From Sphingorhabdus rigui (GTDB taxonomy: Bacteria > Pseudomonadota > Alphaproteobacteria > Sphingomonadales > Sphingomonadaceae), in assembly GCF_014196595.1 (NCBI RefSeq), contig NZ_JACIEA010000004.1:39009-103008 (forward strand): a stretch of 64,000 nt of DNA. Direction: 5' to 3'. The translations under genes were made by a program, and so were the position numbers. This document shows, piece by piece, positions 16,814 to 26,246 of this stretch. The notes beneath the pieces were generated by a model that did no database searches, was not told the DNA's origin, and worked only from the letters and a program-made list of their open reading frames with translations. Positions within the stretch are counted from its first letter, which is position 1; the number at the start of each line of letters is the position of its first letter.

Positions 16814-17797
16814 CTACGGCGCGACGCGGTAATATTCGCGGTACCACGCGGCAAATTTTTCCAGACCCTCGGCCAGCATCACCTTGGGCTTATAGCCCGT
16901 CAATGCGTGCAGCTTTGACACGTCGGCATAGGTCGCCGTGACATCGCCCGGCTGCATGGGGCGCATCACTTTAACGGCCTCATGCCCAATGGCTTTCTCA
17001 AGTGTTTCGATCATTTCCATCAGGCCAACCGGATGGCTGTCGCCAATGTTGAGCACGCGGTGTTCGCCGCGCGCAGGCGGATTATCGAGCGCGCCAATGA
17101 TCCCGTCGACAATGTCATCAATATAGGTGAAATCGCGTGCCATCTTCCCGTCGCCATAGACTTCAATAGCCTCACCTTTGAGGATTTTCTGCGTGAAGCT
17201 GAAATAGGCCATGTCGGGGCGCCCCCACGGGCCGTAGACCGTAAAGAACCGCAGGCCCGTTTGCGGGAAGCCGTATAATTTGGCGTAGGACTGGCTCATC
17301 AACTCACACGCGCGTTTGGTCGCGGCATATAGTGACACGGGATCGTTGGCGGGCTCATCTTCCTTGAAGCCCTCTCCGCCCATCGGCTTGTCGCCGTAGA
17401 CTGAACTTGAAGAGGCATAGACCAGATGCTCGAAACCCTCCGCATGGCGGCACGCTTCCATTACCGAGAGGTGGCCCGCAAGATTTGAACGTTCATAGGC
17501 GAAGGGGTTTTCAATACTGTACCGCACGCCCGCCTGCGCCGCCAAATGGACCACGCGCACGATATTGTTGTCGCGCACAAGCGCGGCCATTTGTGCGGCG
17601 TCGGCAATGTCGATACGTTCAAATGCGAAGCTGTTGATGCCGGCAAAGGTCGCGAGGCGCGCCTCTTTCAGTGCGGGGTCGTAATAGTCATTGACGATGT
17701 CGACGCCAATGACATGCTCACCACGCGCCAGCAATCGATGCGCCACGGCGTGGCCAATGAAACCGGCTGCGCCTGTTACGAGTATCGGTGCCGGCAT
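16814..17797 (-). CDS. UDP-glucuronate 4-epimerase (NAD-dependent epimerase/dehydratase)
   Basis: 327 residues of the extended SDR family: Rossmann motif GAAGFIGHAV (residues 8-17), VNDYYDPALKEARL (a hallmark of UDP-glucuronate 4-epimerases), SSSSVYG, catalytic YAATK, and FTVYGPWGRPDMA, which is specific to the UDP-GlcA epimerase branch. It would turn UDP-glucuronate into UDP-galacturonate for capsule or lipopolysaccharide. The gene stands alone. The 172 bases upstream hold only a small CACCG/CGGTG hairpin. Confidence 0.88.
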   Translation of the reverse strand: MPAPILVTGAAGFIGHAVAHRLLARGEHVIGVDIVNDYYDPALKEARLATFAGINSFAFERIDIADAAQMAALVRDNNIVRVVHLAAQAGVRYSIENPFAYERSNLAGHLSVMEACRHAEGFEHLVYASSSSVYGDKPMGGEGFKEDEPANDPVSLYAATKRACELMSQSYAKLYGFPQTGLRFFTVYGPWGRPDMAYFSFTQKILKGEAIEVYGDGKMARDFTYIDDIVDGIIGALDNPPARGEHRVLNIGDSHPVGLMEMIETLEKAIGHEAVKVMRPMQPGDVTATYADVSKLHALTGYKPKVMLAEGLEKFAAWYREYYRVAP

Positions 17798-17969
17798 TTC
17801 ACAAAACGTCCTTATGCATCAAAGCAAATGAGCGGGCGTGGAAAGCACCTGGCTTGTCGCCCCATGCCGAACGCCTTAACACCGAACGGTGCTGACGCAA
17901 CATTGGTGATGTCAATGTGGTCGCTTAGAAAAAATTACCTTGAAGAATGGTTCTTGTCGGCAACGCAAG

Positions 17970-18269
17970 TCAGGCGGCGCGGCGCTGATCCGTTGCCTGC
18001 AGCCATGCACGCGCCTGGCGCTGTGCCTCTGCGATTTCGCGCGCGGTCATCTCGTCGGAGATATCAGCACGGCACATTGTTGCCTCTTCGCTGCCATTCA
18101 GGGCCGCGAGATTGAACCATTTGTGCGCCTCAATCAGGTCGACTTCGACACCGCCGCTTCCGCTAGAATAGGCCATGCCCAAGTCAAGTAATGCGTCCGC
18201 GTCGCCGCGTGCAGCATCGGCCAAGCGGCTTCCCATCAGGAAATTCGCGCTTTTGAAACTGTTCGCCAT
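17970..18269 (-). CDS. Small Sel1-repeat protein
   Basis: 99 residues, cytoplasmic. DALLDLGMAYSSGSGGVEVDLIEAHKWFNLAALNG (about residues 25-59) reads as one and a half Sel1-like tetratricopeptide units, with the typical LG.AY and A.KWF.LAA..G pattern. A basic helical tail (about 75-99) follows. Such short Sel1 proteins recur in sphingomonads and probably mediate protein contacts; no partner is evident. GGGGGCAG upstream of the ATG is a good ribosome site. Confidence 0.75.
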   Translation of the reverse strand: MANSFKSANFLMGSRLADAARGDADALLDLGMAYSSGSGGVEVDLIEAHKWFNLAALNGSEEATMCRADISDEMTAREIAEAQRQARAWLQATDQRRAA

Positions 18270-18380
18270 GATTACTGCCCCCAGTTCTATTGTGTGGGGC
18301 CAATCTCACCGAACATGGATAACAAATGGTTAACGCAAAACGTGAAAACTGCATTCGGACTGGCGGATAAAGCGTGCGCG

Positions 18381-19220
18381 CTACATCGCCAGATTATCAA
18401 TAAGGCGGGTCTTGCCGATCTTTGCGGCCGCGAGCAGCCTCGCGTCGCGGCCGTCAAAGGCGTGCAGTTCCTCAAGCGTCACCGCGTCGGCGAGCGCGAA
18501 ATAGTCCACCGCATCAAAGCCACCCGCCAATATTTTTGCGGTCGCGGCGGCAAGCGTGTCGGCGACAGCTTTGCCGCCGCGAATATCGCGCGCGACGTCT
18601 TCCAATGCCCTTGGCAAGGCCAATGCCGCCGCCCTTTGTTCGGGCGTCAGATATGCGTTGCGCGACGATAGTGCGAGGCCGTCTGCGTCACGCACGATCG
18701 GGACGCCCAATATCTCCAGATTGAAATCGAGATCGCGCGCCATTTGGCGGATGACCGCGAGTTGCTGAAAATCCTTCTCGCCAAACAGTGCGACATCGGG
18801 CTGAACCTGATTGAACAATTTCGCGACAACGAGCGCGACACCGTCAAAATGCCCCGGGCGGGCGCCGCCGCAATATCCGCGGCTTGGGCCATCGACATGC
18901 AATTTGGTCGCAAAACCCTGCGGATAGACTGTCGCGGCGGTGGGTGCCCATAAGATGTCGACACCTGCGGCACGCAAAAGTTCTGTATCACGTTCAAAGG
19001 TGCGTGGATAGGCGTCGAGATCTTCATTCGGGCCGAATTGGGTCGGGTTTACAAATATAGACACCACCACCGCGTCGGCATGGCGCCGTGCATTATCGAC
19101 CAATGCCATATGCCCGTCATGTAATGCCCCCATGGTCGGGACGAGCGCAATGCGTGCGCCCTCTTCTCGCAAGAGGGACACATTGTGCCGTAATGAAGCA
19201 AGTTGATTGATGGTTTGCAC
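18381..19220 (-). CDS. panC: Pantothenate synthetase
   Basis: Joins pantoate and beta-alanine using ATP, the last step to vitamin B5 and so to CoA. The 279-residue length is usual. The HIGH-type motif is in [14 protein letters not shown] (about residues 28-41), followed by [30 protein letters not shown] and SSRNAYL, all PanC landmarks. panB is not next to it. It diverges from mipZ across a 112-base gap that should hold both promoters. Confidence 0.95.
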   Translation of the reverse strand: MQTINQLASLRHNVSLLREEGARIALVPTMGALHDGHMALVDNARRHADAVVVSIFVNPTQFGPNEDLDAYPRTFERDTELLRAAGVDILWAPTAATVYPQGFATKLHVDGPSRGYCGGARPGHFDGVALVVAKLFNQVQPDVALFGEKDFQQLAVIRQMARDLDFNLEILGVPIVRDADGLALSSRNAYLTPEQRAAALALPRALEDVARDIRGGKAVADTLAAATAKILAGGFDAVDYFALADAVTLEELHAFDGRDARLLAAAKIGKTRLIDNLAM

Positions 19221-19332
19221 GTGTCGGCGGCCTTGTTTAATGGCTTTAAGTGAACCCGCCTATGCGGGACGGCGTGGCGACATTTCAAGGCAAATGTCGG
19301 GCGCAAGATATTTAGGACAAATCTGGGGGAAT

Positions 19333-20115
19333 ATGGCCAAGGCACATCACATTGTTTTCGCTAATGAAAAGGGCGGAACGGGTAAGTCGACGACGGCGGT
19401 GCATGTCGCCATTGCCCTGGCAGCGCGCGGCGCGCGGGTGGCATGTATTGACCTTGATTCACGCCAGCGGACATTGTTTCGTTACCTCGAAAACCGGCGC
19501 GACACGATTGCGCGGCGTCGCATCAGCCTGCCCATGCCCGTGTTTGAAGTGTTTGAGCATGATTCGCAGGCGACACTTGACCGGCAAGTCGAACGACTGG
19601 GTGCCGAAAATGATTTCCTGATCTTTGACACGCCCGGCCGCGATGACAAATATGCCCGCCTCGTCGCCACACGCGCAAATACGCTCGTGACCCCGATCAA
19701 CGACAGCTTTGTAGACTTTGACCTCATCGGCCAAGTCGATGCCGAAAACTTCAAAGTGCGCAAATTGAGCTTCTATGCCGAGCTCATCTGGGAGGCGCGC
19801 AAGGAGCGGGCCAAGACCGACGGTGTCACGATCGACTGGATCGTCGTGCGCAACCGGCTGCACAATATGGAGGCGCGCAACCAGCAGCGCATGACCAATG
19901 CCATTGCCGAATTGTCGAAGCGTGTGGGTTTCCGGTCCGTGCCGGGCTTGAACGAACGCGTCATTTATCGTGAGCTTTTCCCGTCGGGACTGACGCTGAT
20001 CGACAAGGGCCATTTGGGGCAGTTGGCGACTGCGCATATTGCGGCACGTCAGGAATTGCGCGAACTTGTGACAGGCCTCGCGCTTCCCGATCTGCAGGGT
20101 GCCACGCTCGTTTAA
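19333..20115 (+). CDS. mipZ: MipZ, ParA-like ATPase positioning the division plane
   Basis: 260 residues. It has the deviant Walker A EKGGTGKST (about residues 12-20), IDLDSRQRT as the Walker A'-like region, and FDTPGRDD as Walker B. MipZ forms a gradient from the chromosome-pole ParB and inhibits FtsZ, which places division at mid-cell in alphaproteobacteria. I start at ATG 19333 (MAKAHHIVFANEKGG), just after GGGGGA. The frame is open further upstream to 19207, but that overlaps the panC promoter side. The stop overlaps the J-domain gene start by one base. Confidence 0.9.
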   Translation: MAKAHHIVFANEKGGTGKSTTAVHVAIALAARGARVACIDLDSRQRTLFRYLENRRDTIARRRISLPMPVFEVFEHDSQATLDRQVERLGAENDFLIFDTPGRDDKYARLVATRANTLVTPINDSFVDFDLIGQVDAENFKVRKLSFYAELIWEARKERAKTDGVTIDWIVVRNRLHNMEARNQQRMTNAIAELSKRVGFRSVPGLNERVIYRELFPSGLTLIDKGHLGQLATAHIAARQELRELVTGLALPDLQGATLV

Positions 20116-20528
20116 TGGCCTTTCTTGGGCTCCTGATTATCGCCGCGCTGGCGTGGGCGGTGTGGACGAAAAAGCTGCAGTCGCAGCAGCTTCCGCCGAT
20201 ATTGCTGGGGATTGGCGGTGCCTTTTTGGCCGCACGCGGCAGCCTACTGCCTGGGCTCGGCGCCATCGCGATTGCTGCGGCGTGGTATCGCGGGATGACG
20301 TGGCGGCGGCTGGGCAAAGGCGGGAAAGACAATGACGCGGCAGCGCTTGATGCGGCCCGTGTTCTGCTTGGTGTTTCCCGTTTTGATCCTGCCGAACGCA
20401 TTCGCGAGCGGCATCGCGCCTTGATTGCGCAAAACCATCCGGACGCAGGCGGCAGCGATGCACAGGCCGCCGCGTTGAACAAAGCCCGCGATCTTTTGTT
20501 AGATGACTTGAACAAGAAAAGACTGTAA
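20115..20528 (+). CDS. Membrane-anchored J-domain (DnaJ-like) protein
   Basis: 137 residues. Two N-terminal hydrophobic segments (about residues 2-17 and 26-54) precede a cytoplasmic C-terminal J domain with the HPD tripeptide in QNHPDAGGSDAQAAALNKARDLLL (about 106-130). It would recruit and stimulate a DnaK-type chaperone at the inner membrane, somewhat like TIM14/DjlA proteins. Translation is coupled to mipZ through a TAATG overlap. A functional tie to MipZ is inferred from that only. Confidence 0.85.
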   Translation: MAFLGLLIIAALAWAVWTKKLQSQQLPPILLGIGGAFLAARGSLLPGLGAIAIAAAWYRGMTWRRLGKGGKDNDAAALDAARVLLGVSRFDPAERIRERHRALIAQNHPDAGGSDAQAAALNKARDLLLDDLNKKRL

Positions 20529-20578
20529 ATAATAAACTATACTGTAATTATAAGATTATCTCCCAAAATAGGCACTCC

Positions 20579-21964
20579 ATGACACATAATTTCCACCCGA
20601 CCTCGCTGCGTGAATATGACATTCGCGGGATTATTGGTGAAACGCTTGGCGCGGATGATGCCTATGCCATTGGTCGTGGCTTCGGCACCTGCCTGGTCCG
20701 CGCCGGCGGTAAAAAGGCCGCGGTGGGTTATGACGGCCGCGTCAGCTCGCCTATGCTTGAAGAAGCGCTGGTCAAGGGATTGAACGACAGCGGTGTGGAC
20801 GTTGTGCGTATCGGCATGGGGCCAACGCCCATGCTATATTATGCCGAAGCCGTTCTGGACGACGTAGACGGCGGCATTGAAATAACCGGCAGCCATAATC
20901 CAGCCAATTATAATGGCTTCAAAATGGTCCTCATGGGGAAACCGTTTTTCGGTGCGGATATCCAAAAGCTGGGCAGCATGGCGGCGGCAGGGGATTGGAC
21001 CGACGGTGAGGGTACTTCCGAGCATCTGGATATCCTTGACCAATATGTCGCCCGCGTTGCCGAGGCGGCGCCGCAAAAGGCATTTCGCATCGGTTGGGAC
21101 GCAGGCAACGGGGCGGCGGGACCGGCAATCGAAAAGCTGGTCAAGATGTTACCCGGTGAGCACCATCTTTTGTTTGTGGATGTGGATGGCCAGTTTCCCA
21201 ATCATCATCCCGACCCCACCGACCCTGTAAATCTGGTCGATTTGCAAAAGCTTGTCGCGGAAAAGCGGCTCGATTTCGGAGTGGCTTTTGACGGCGATGG
21301 CGACCGCATTGGTGCGATTGACGGCGAGGGGCGCGTTATCTGGGGCGACCAATTGCTTCAGATCTACGCCGAAGACGTGCTGGGCGATGTCCCGGGCGCT
21401 ACGATTATCGCCGATGTGAAGGCATCACAGGCACTATTTGACCGCGTGGAGCAACTTGGCGGGCAGCCGCTGATGTGGAAAACCGGCCACAGCCTGATTA
21501 AGTCCAAAATGAAGGAAACCGGATCGCCTTTGGCGGGTGAGATGTCTGGTCACATCTTCTTCAAGCATGAATATTATGGCTTTGATGACGCGATTTACGC
21601 GGCGGTGCGTTTAATGGCGGCGTCGGCCAAGCTCGGCAAAAGCGTCACTGAACTGCGCGGCGATATGCCCGTGATGATCAACACCCCCGAAATGCGTTTT
21701 CAAGTCGATGAGACCCGCAAGTTCGCGGTGATCGACGAAGTTCTCGCGCGGCTTTCGGCAGACGGCGCCGACGTTAACAACACCGACGGCGCGCGCGTGA
21801 ACACGCCCGATGGCTGGTGGTTGCTGCGTGCATCAAACACGCAGGACGTGTTGGTCGCGCGCGCCGAAGCATCAAGCGAGAAAGGCCTCGAACGGCTGAT
21901 GGCGCAGATTGATGCGCAATTGGCGGCATCGGGACTGGAACGCGGGGAAACTGTCGGGCATTAA
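20579..21964 (+). CDS. Phosphomannomutase/phosphoglucomutase
   Basis: 461 residues of the alpha-D-phosphohexomutase family, AlgC-like. The phosphorylated Ser105 is in TGSHNP, the Mg-binding loop DGDGDR starts at Asp238, and the sugar-binding EMSGH segment follows near 320. It interconverts the 6- and 1-phosphates of mannose and/or glucose, feeding both GalU (UDP-glucose) and the mannose-1-phosphate guanylyltransferase (GDP-mannose) found in this window. The helicase gene begins 7 bases after its stop. Confidence 0.93.
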   Translation: MTHNFHPTSLREYDIRGIIGETLGADDAYAIGRGFGTCLVRAGGKKAAVGYDGRVSSPMLEEALVKGLNDSGVDVVRIGMGPTPMLYYAEAVLDDVDGGIEITGSHNPANYNGFKMVLMGKPFFGADIQKLGSMAAAGDWTDGEGTSEHLDILDQYVARVAEAAPQKAFRIGWDAGNGAAGPAIEKLVKMLPGEHHLLFVDVDGQFPNHHPDPTDPVNLVDLQKLVAEKRLDFGVAFDGDGDRIGAIDGEGRVIWGDQLLQIYAEDVLGDVPGATIIADVKASQALFDRVEQLGGQPLMWKTGHSLIKSKMKETGSPLAGEMSGHIFFKHEYYGFDDAIYAAVRLMAASAKLGKSVTELRGDMPVMINTPEMRFQVDETRKFAVIDEVLARLSADGADVNNTDGARVNTPDGWWLLRASNTQDVLVARAEASSEKGLERLMAQIDAQLAASGLERGETVGH

Positions 21965-21971
21965 GCCCCTT

Positions 21972-24389
21972 GTGACTTTGCCCGCGACTTTACCCTCCAT
22001 CATCCTTGACTGGTTCGCTGCGCGCGAATGGACGCCGCGGCGGCATCAGTTGGAGATGCTGGAGGCCGCGCGTGAGGGGCGGCATGCGCTGCTCGTGGCC
22101 GCGACGGGCGCCGGCAAGACGCTGGCGGGATTTTTACCCAGCCTGAGCGACCTGATTACCGATCCCGCCGACGGGCTACACACGCTCTACATCTCTCCGC
22201 TCAAGGCGCTTGCGGTCGATGTCCGGCGCAATCTTTTGATGCCCATCGAGGAGATGGGCCTGCCCATCCGCGTCGAGGCGCGCACGGGCGATACGCCACC
22301 GGACCGCAAGGCGCGGCAACGGGTAAAGCCGCCGCATATATTGCTAACTACGCCCGAATCATTGTCGCTGCTGCTCAGCCACGAAGACAGCGTGCATATG
22401 TTTTCCACGCTCAAGCGGGTCATCATCGATGAAGTGCATGCCTTCGCCAATGGCAAGCGCGGCGACTTGCTCAGCCTGTCGCTTGCCCGTCTGCAAACAC
22501 TCGCACCCGATCTGCAGCGCGTTGCCCTCTCCGCCACCGTTGCCGACCCCGATGATTATCGCGCGTGGCTCGCGCCTTATGGTGACATTGACCAAGTGCG
22601 TTTGGTCGAAGGCGCGGCAGCGGCAGAGCCAGACCTAAACATCCTCCTTCCCGAAGGCCGCGTGCCATGGGCGGGGCACAGCGGGCATCATGCGATACCG
22701 CAGTTGATCGACGAAATTGGCCGCAACAAAATCACGCTGATATTCTGCAACACGCGCTTCCTCGCCGAGTTCATCTTCCAGAAATTATGGGACGCGAATG
22801 AGCCCAAATATGCCATCGGCATTCACCATGGCTCGCTGTCGATTGAGGCACGGCGCAAGGTCGAAGGCGCAATGGCCGACGGCAAGCTGCGCGCGTTGGT
22901 ATGTACGGCCTCACTCGATCTGGGTGTCGACTGGGGCGATGTCGATTGCGTCATTCAAATGGGCGCGCCCAAGGGATCGTCACGGCTGCTGCAACGGATT
23001 GGCCGGTCGAACCACCGGATGGACGAGCCATCCAAGGCCATCCTCGTCCCCGGCAACCGCTTTGAATATCTGGAGGCACAGGCCGCCTATGACGCGGTGG
23101 CCGAAGGTGTGCGCGATGGGGAAACCTTCCGCCCCGGGAGCTATGACGTCTTGGCGCAACATGTCATGGGCATTGCCTGCGCGGGTCCGTTTGACGAGGA
23201 ACGGTTGCTGGCGGAGGTGCAATCTGCCCTGCCCTATTCCGCGATGGATGCCGCGACCTTTGCCCGCGTCATCGCCTTTGTCGCGACGGGCGGCTATGCG
23301 TTGCGCGCCTATGACCGGTTCAAGAAACTGGTCAAAGATCCCGACGGCAGGTGGCGGCTGTCGCACCCGCAATTTGCCGCGCAGCACCGGTTTAATGCCG
23401 GCATCATTGTCGATGCGCCGATGCTCGAAATCCGTTTCCGCAATGGCCGCAAGTTGGGCAAGGTGGAAGAATCCTTCGCCTCGACGCTCAGCCCCGGTAA
23501 CACGTTTACCTTTGCCGGCATGGCGCTTGAGGTGGAATCCATCAAGGACCTCGACCTCATTGTCCGCGCCGCGACGAAGCCTGCAACCAACATCCCAAGC
23601 TATATGGGTGCGCGCCTGCCGCTCACCACGCATCTGGCGGACAGGGTGCGGCAGATGTTGACCGATCGCGCAGGCTGGGCGCGCTTTCCCGACGAAGTGC
23701 GCGAGTGGTTGGAGATGCAGGCCTATCGCAGCCAGATGCCCAAGCCCGGCCAGCTTCTCGTCGAGACATTCCCGCACGACAAACGTCATTATATGGTGAC
23801 CTATCCGTTTGAAGGTTGGAACGCGCACCAGTCGCTCGGCATGCTGATCACCCGCCGCATGGAAAGCCGTGGCCTGATGCCCATGGGCTTTGTCGCGAGC
23901 GATTATGCCTTGGGAGTCTGGAGCCTGAAGCCCATCACGGACCCACGGCCGCTTTTCTCCTCCGACATTTTGGCGGATGAATTCACCGAGTGGGTGGAAT
24001 CAAGCTATTTATTGAAGCGCGCCTTTCGCGAGGTCGCGGTGATCAGTGGCCTTGTCGAACGGCAGCATCCCGGCAAGCGCAAAACGGGCAAGCAGGTGAC
24101 CTTTTCCACTGACCTCATCTACGATGTGCTGCGCAAATATGAACCCGACCACCTGTTGCTTGAGGCGGCGTGGGCCGATGCGCGCACGCGGTTGACCGAC
24201 GTCGGACGGCTCGGTGATTTGTTGGACCGCGCCGCCGATACGATGCTGCATGTCGACCTTGAACGCGTCAGCCCGCTCGCCGTGCCGTTGCTGGTGATGA
24301 TTGGCCGCGAGAGTGTGGCGCAGGGGTCGGTTGATGACGCTTTGTTGATGGAGGCCGAAAGCCTCGCCGACATTGCGATGACGCCGTAA
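21972..24389 (+). CDS. Ligase-associated DNA damage response DEXH-box helicase (Lhr-like)
   Basis: 805 residues from GTG 21972. Walker A AATGAGKT (Lys49) and DEVH (Asp153-His156) mark a superfamily 2 helicase. SATVAD (motif III), CTASLDLGVDWGDVD and QRIGRSNHR (motif VI) follow, and then the long Lhr-core C-terminal region. In other bacteria this helicase is encoded with an ATP-dependent ligase, an exonuclease and PdeM. Here pdeM is two genes downstream, while ligase and exonuclease are absent from the window. An upstream in-frame ATG at 21909 lies inside the mutase gene and is unlikely. Confidence 0.9.
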   Translation: MTLPATLPSIILDWFAAREWTPRRHQLEMLEAAREGRHALLVAATGAGKTLAGFLPSLSDLITDPADGLHTLYISPLKALAVDVRRNLLMPIEEMGLPIRVEARTGDTPPDRKARQRVKPPHILLTTPESLSLLLSHEDSVHMFSTLKRVIIDEVHAFANGKRGDLLSLSLARLQTLAPDLQRVALSATVADPDDYRAWLAPYGDIDQVRLVEGAAAAEPDLNILLPEGRVPWAGHSGHHAIPQLIDEIGRNKITLIFCNTRFLAEFIFQKLWDANEPKYAIGIHHGSLSIEARRKVEGAMADGKLRALVCTASLDLGVDWGDVDCVIQMGAPKGSSRLLQRIGRSNHRMDEPSKAILVPGNRFEYLEAQAAYDAVAEGVRDGETFRPGSYDVLAQHVMGIACAGPFDEERLLAEVQSALPYSAMDAATFARVIAFVATGGYALRAYDRFKKLVKDPDGRWRLSHPQFAAQHRFNAGIIVDAPMLEIRFRNGRKLGKVEESFASTLSPGNTFTFAGMALEVESIKDLDLIVRAATKPATNIPSYMGARLPLTTHLADRVRQMLTDRAGWARFPDEVREWLEMQAYRSQMPKPGQLLVETFPHDKRHYMVTYPFEGWNAHQSLGMLITRRMESRGLMPMGFVASDYALGVWSLKPITDPRPLFSSDILADEFTEWVESSYLLKRAFREVAVISGLVERQHPGKRKTGKQVTFSTDLIYDVLRKYEPDHLLLEAAWADARTRLTDVGRLGDLLDRAADTMLHVDLERVSPLAVPLLVMIGRESVAQGSVDDALLMEAESLADIAMTP

Positions 24390-24413
24390 AAAGAAACCGT
24401 AGCCCTGAGCTGC

Positions 24414-24448
24414 GTCGAAGGGTGACCAGCAGACAGGCGCCCTTCGAC
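24414..24448. repeat. Intergenic palindromic repeat (GTCGAAGGG type)
   Basis: GTCGAAGGG (24414-24422) and CCCTTCGAC (24440-24448) are perfect inverted arms 17 bases apart, preceded by CCCTGAGCTGC. This resembles the dispersed CCCTGAGC..GTCGAAGGG elements seen between genes of many sphingomonads. It could also stop transcription from the helicase gene, but no T run follows. Confidence 0.6.
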
Positions 24449-24528
24449 AAAAGGCGGATTCGGTTCGACGGGCCATGCCTTGTCGCTGTGCGCAAAGAGG
24501 CGTATTGTGGCGGCATTGGAGATTTGAA

Positions 24529-25494
24529 ATGCAACGCAGCGCGCTTGGATTCATAAGTCTATTTTTAAGCACATCGGCAATCGCGCAGGAGCTGCCTCAG
24601 GTGACGCCGGATACTGCATCGGATGTTGCCGCCATCACCGAAGAGTTCGGCATTGACCGTAGCAACCGGATGACGGTGCAGGTGCGTGTGAACGGCAGCG
24701 ACGCCGTCCCCTTCATCGTCGATACCGGCGCAGAACGGACCGTCATTGCCAATGACCTCGCGCGCAAACTGGCGTTGGAGGCAGGCCCCACCCTCACGCT
24801 CGCGACGATATCGGGACGGTATCAGGTCAACAGCTTCTTCATCGACAGCATTTCCACGGCGTCCGTTAACCTGCAGGGCGTTGAGGCACCTGGTCTGGAA
24901 CGCGCAAACCTTGGCGCATATGGGCTGTTGGGTATCGACAGTCTGGAGGATAATCGGGTGCATCTCGATTTCGTACAGCAGACAATGGATGTGCTGCCGT
25001 CGCGCAAAACGCGCGGCAAGACAAAGCTCGAAAATGGCATGATTGTCGTGCAGGCGCGGCGCAAAGCGGGCCGAATGATATTATCGAGCGCGCGGATTGA
25101 TGGCATTAAGGTCGACATCATTCTGGATACCGGCGCGCAAAGCAGCATGGCGAATGTCGCCCTTCGCGATAAGCTGCGCCGGCGACATCGCGTCTTTGAC
25201 TTCATTCCGGTGAAGATGCGCAGTGTAACAGGGACGATCCTGAACGGTGACTATACCCAAATTCGCGAAATTGAGGTCGGCGGGCTGATCATTAAAGATA
25301 TGCCGATGACCTTCGCCGACAATTACGCGTTCACGGCGCTTAACCTTCAGGATCGGCCAGCGATCCTGCTCGGCATGGACGCGCTGAAACTGTTTGACCG
25401 CGTGCTGATTGATTTCAGCAACCGGCGTGTGGGTTTCGATCCGCCGAAGGGCGTTTCGCTGGAGCCACGAACGCGAGTGGCTCTCGCATTATAG
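24529..25494 (+). CDS. Retropepsin-like aspartic protease with two DTG motifs
   Basis: About 321 residues from ATG 24529 (MQRSALGFISLFLS), which has TTGGAG upstream. A signal peptide (residues 1-20, cleavage after AIA) exports it. It has two retropepsin-type lobes: VDTGAE with Asp65, and LDTGAQ with Asp200. Each is followed by a hydrophobic strand and glycine turn (AYGLLGIDSL; AILLGMDAL). A single chain could thus fold as a two-lobe protease. Caulobacter PerP, a periplasmic aspartyl protease, is a possible relative. It sits between the helicase and pdeM, with no evident link to DNA repair. Confidence 0.8.
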   Translation: MQRSALGFISLFLSTSAIAQELPQVTPDTASDVAAITEEFGIDRSNRMTVQVRVNGSDAVPFIVDTGAERTVIANDLARKLALEAGPTLTLATISGRYQVNSFFIDSISTASVNLQGVEAPGLERANLGAYGLLGIDSLEDNRVHLDFVQQTMDVLPSRKTRGKTKLENGMIVVQARRKAGRMILSSARIDGIKVDIILDTGAQSSMANVALRDKLRRRHRVFDFIPVKMRSVTGTILNGDYTQIREIEVGGLIIKDMPMTFADNYAFTALNLQDRPAILLGMDALKLFDRVLIDFSNRRVGFDPPKGVSLEPRTRVALAL

Positions 25495-25550
25495 GAATAC
25501 AGCCCACAACGGCTTGCGCCACAGATGGACAATCCGCATAGCCGCAGACG

Positions 25551-26246
25551 ATGTCGTATGCTTTTGAATTTGGGGGTCAGTCATTTGAGGTTGCCGGAGA
25601 GGCCGCCTTATATTGGCCTGCCCAAAATGCGCTGCTGGTATCCGATCTGCATTTGGAAAAAGCCAGCGCTTATGCCTTAAATGGCCAGATGCTGCCGCCT
25701 TATGACAGCATCGCAACGCTTGAGGACATTGCGGCGCTCTGCACCAAATATAGGCCAGCCAAAATCATATCCTTGGGCGATAATTTCCACGACGATGATG
25801 GAGAGGCGCGTCTGGCAGAATCAGCGGCGGCATTGTTGGTCGACTTGGCCTGCGATACCGAATGGCTCTGGATCACAGGGAACCACGACCGCGCGGTTTC
25901 GGGTATCTGGGGCGGCAAAACGCACGACGAAATATGCCTGTCAGGCATCACATTTCGGCACGAAGCGCAACGCGGTGATCCCAATCCCGAAATTTCAGGG
26001 CATTTCCATCCCAAATTCCGTCAGGTCTTGCGTGGCCGCATGGTGACGCGGCGGTGCTTTGTCAAAACTGCGCGCAAAATCATCATGCCCGCATTTGGCG
26101 CGCTCACCGGCGGACTGGATGTGCAGGACAGCGCGATTATGCGCGCCTGCGACGTGGCGGATGGCGAGACAGTGGAAGCCTTGGTCGCGACCAAGGCGGG
26201 CTATGCGCGCTTTGCCTTAAACGGGGCTGCTGCGCGCGCCAAATAA
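25551..26246 (+). CDS. pdeM: Ligase-associated DNA damage response endonuclease PdeM
   Basis: 231 residues of the calcineurin-like metallophosphoesterase fold: SDLHLEK (about 31-37), GDNFHDDD (about 78-85), ITGNHDR (about 107-113) and GHFHPK (about 148-153) supply the two-metal site. PdeM-type enzymes are encoded with the Lhr-like helicase, ligase and exonuclease of a bacterial DNA repair set. Here the helicase is 1.2 kb upstream with a protease gene between. Its last 30 bases overlap the 3' end of the YggS gene on the other strand. Confidence 0.9.
   Translation: MSYAFEFGGQSFEVAGEAALYWPAQNALLVSDLHLEKASAYALNGQMLPPYDSIATLEDIAALCTKYRPAKIISLGDNFHDDDGEARLAESAAALLVDLACDTEWLWITGNHDRAVSGIWGGKTHDEICLSGITFRHEAQRGDPNPEISGHFHPKFRQVLRGRMVTRRCFVKTARKIIMPAFGALTGGLDVQDSAIMRACDVADGETVEALVATKAGYARFALNGAAARAK

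Noticed and set aside
19207..19332. Longer MipZ start at 19207
   Set aside because: The extra residues are not MipZ-like and overlap the panC start; ATG 19333 fits the family's N-terminus.
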